Part shown: positions 63,952 through 64,000 of the stretch, in pieces
Layout of the letters: each line of letters opens with the position of its first letter
Numbering within the stretch: position 1 is the first letter of the stretch
Assembly: GCF_009827435.1 (NCBI RefSeq)
Contig: NZ_WTYM01000058.1
Span: forward strand, 203,779 to 267,778
Reading direction: 5' to 3'
Source of the DNA: Croceibacterium salegens
GTDB lineage: Bacteria; Pseudomonadota; Alphaproteobacteria; Sphingomonadales; Sphingomonadaceae
DNA: 64,000 bases
The notes under the pieces: generated by a model
The model's input: the letters and a program-made list of their open reading frames with translations, nothing else
Database searches by the model: none
What the model was told of the DNA's origin: nothing
Made by a program: the position numbers and the translations under genes

Positions 63952-64000
63952 GGTCGAGGCGGTCCTTTCCCAAAACGGAAGCGGAAGGGCCGCTTCTCAA

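Overview
The window is a 64 kb chromosomal segment of a high-GC alphaproteobacterium. It is most likely a member of the Sphingomonadales, near the Erythrobacter/Novosphingobium group. The support is the zinc-free 41-residue L36, a UPF0262 gene, a CC_3452-family protein, a fused CysN-CysC, an FnrL-type regulator beside a cbb3 oxidase operon, and a strong G/C third-position bias. That bias produces very long spurious antisense frames. Gene density is very high and many neighbours share ATGA or GTGA stop/start overlaps. No rRNA, tRNA or CRISPR array is visible, and no stretch longer than about 300 bases lacks a gene.

Layout. 1-250: tail of a uroporphyrinogen-III methyltransferase. 317-12169: a carbon-storage block with a ROK fructokinase, a convergent GH13 alpha-glucosidase and the overlapping glycogen operon glgP-glgB-glgC-glgA-glgX. 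12160-14659: two paralogous DUF6644 membrane proteins (minus strand) divergent from an orphan ligAB extradiol dioxygenase, with an FNR-like box between them. 14732-24779: the cbb3 oxidase operon ccoNOQP-ccoG-ccoH-ccoI-ccoS, then a small Cys-containing protein and hemN, all on the minus strand, preceded by an FNR box and the fnrL gene. 24832-29610: sulfate activation (cysQ, cysNC, cysD) divergent from a LuxR-type regulator, with a perfect 16-bp palindrome between them. 29717-34052: a valine/isobutyrate catabolic operon (mmsA, polysaccharide deacetylase lipoprotein, enoyl-CoA hydratase, small membrane protein, mmsB). 34217-45396: mainly housekeeping and metabolic genes (manA, an OYE-family reductase, TauE permease, a Tat-exported aminotransferase, a TauD-like dioxygenase, ftsH, DUF3667, rpoZ, a phospholipase D-like protein, a variant IF-1).

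45393-50827 is the most accessory-like part. It has a small hypothetical, a frameshifted small membrane protein, a DUF2384 antitoxin-like protein, a 92-residue hypothetical, an HTH protein, a membrane-anchored TIR-TPR protein and an arylsulfatase. 50961-54251 holds dnaB, UPF0262, a GH25-fold protein that appears to have lost its catalytic residues, and cdd. 54383-63231 holds an RTX-repeat protein cut by an in-frame amber codon, a CDF transporter, a Rieske oxygenase, two secreted small proteins, a thioesterase, an M14 carboxypeptidase, a DUF4136 lipoprotein, rpmJ, a HAD phosphatase, a CC_3452 protein divergent from an HxlR regulator, a DivK-like receiver and tatA. The window ends in an N-terminally decayed tyrosine recombinase.

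How the parts work together. The glg block makes and degrades glycogen. The cco/hemN/fnrL block provides microaerobic respiration and oxygen-independent heme synthesis under an oxygen sensor. The cys block activates sulfate to PAPS and recycles PAP. The mms block oxidises valine intermediates to propionyl-CoA. The best candidates for undescribed biology are the LuxR/palindrome pair at the cys genes, the FNR box feeding the DUF6644/ligAB pair, the Cys-containing ORF in the cco operon, the membrane TIR-TPR protein, and the small overlapping DUF2384 cassette.
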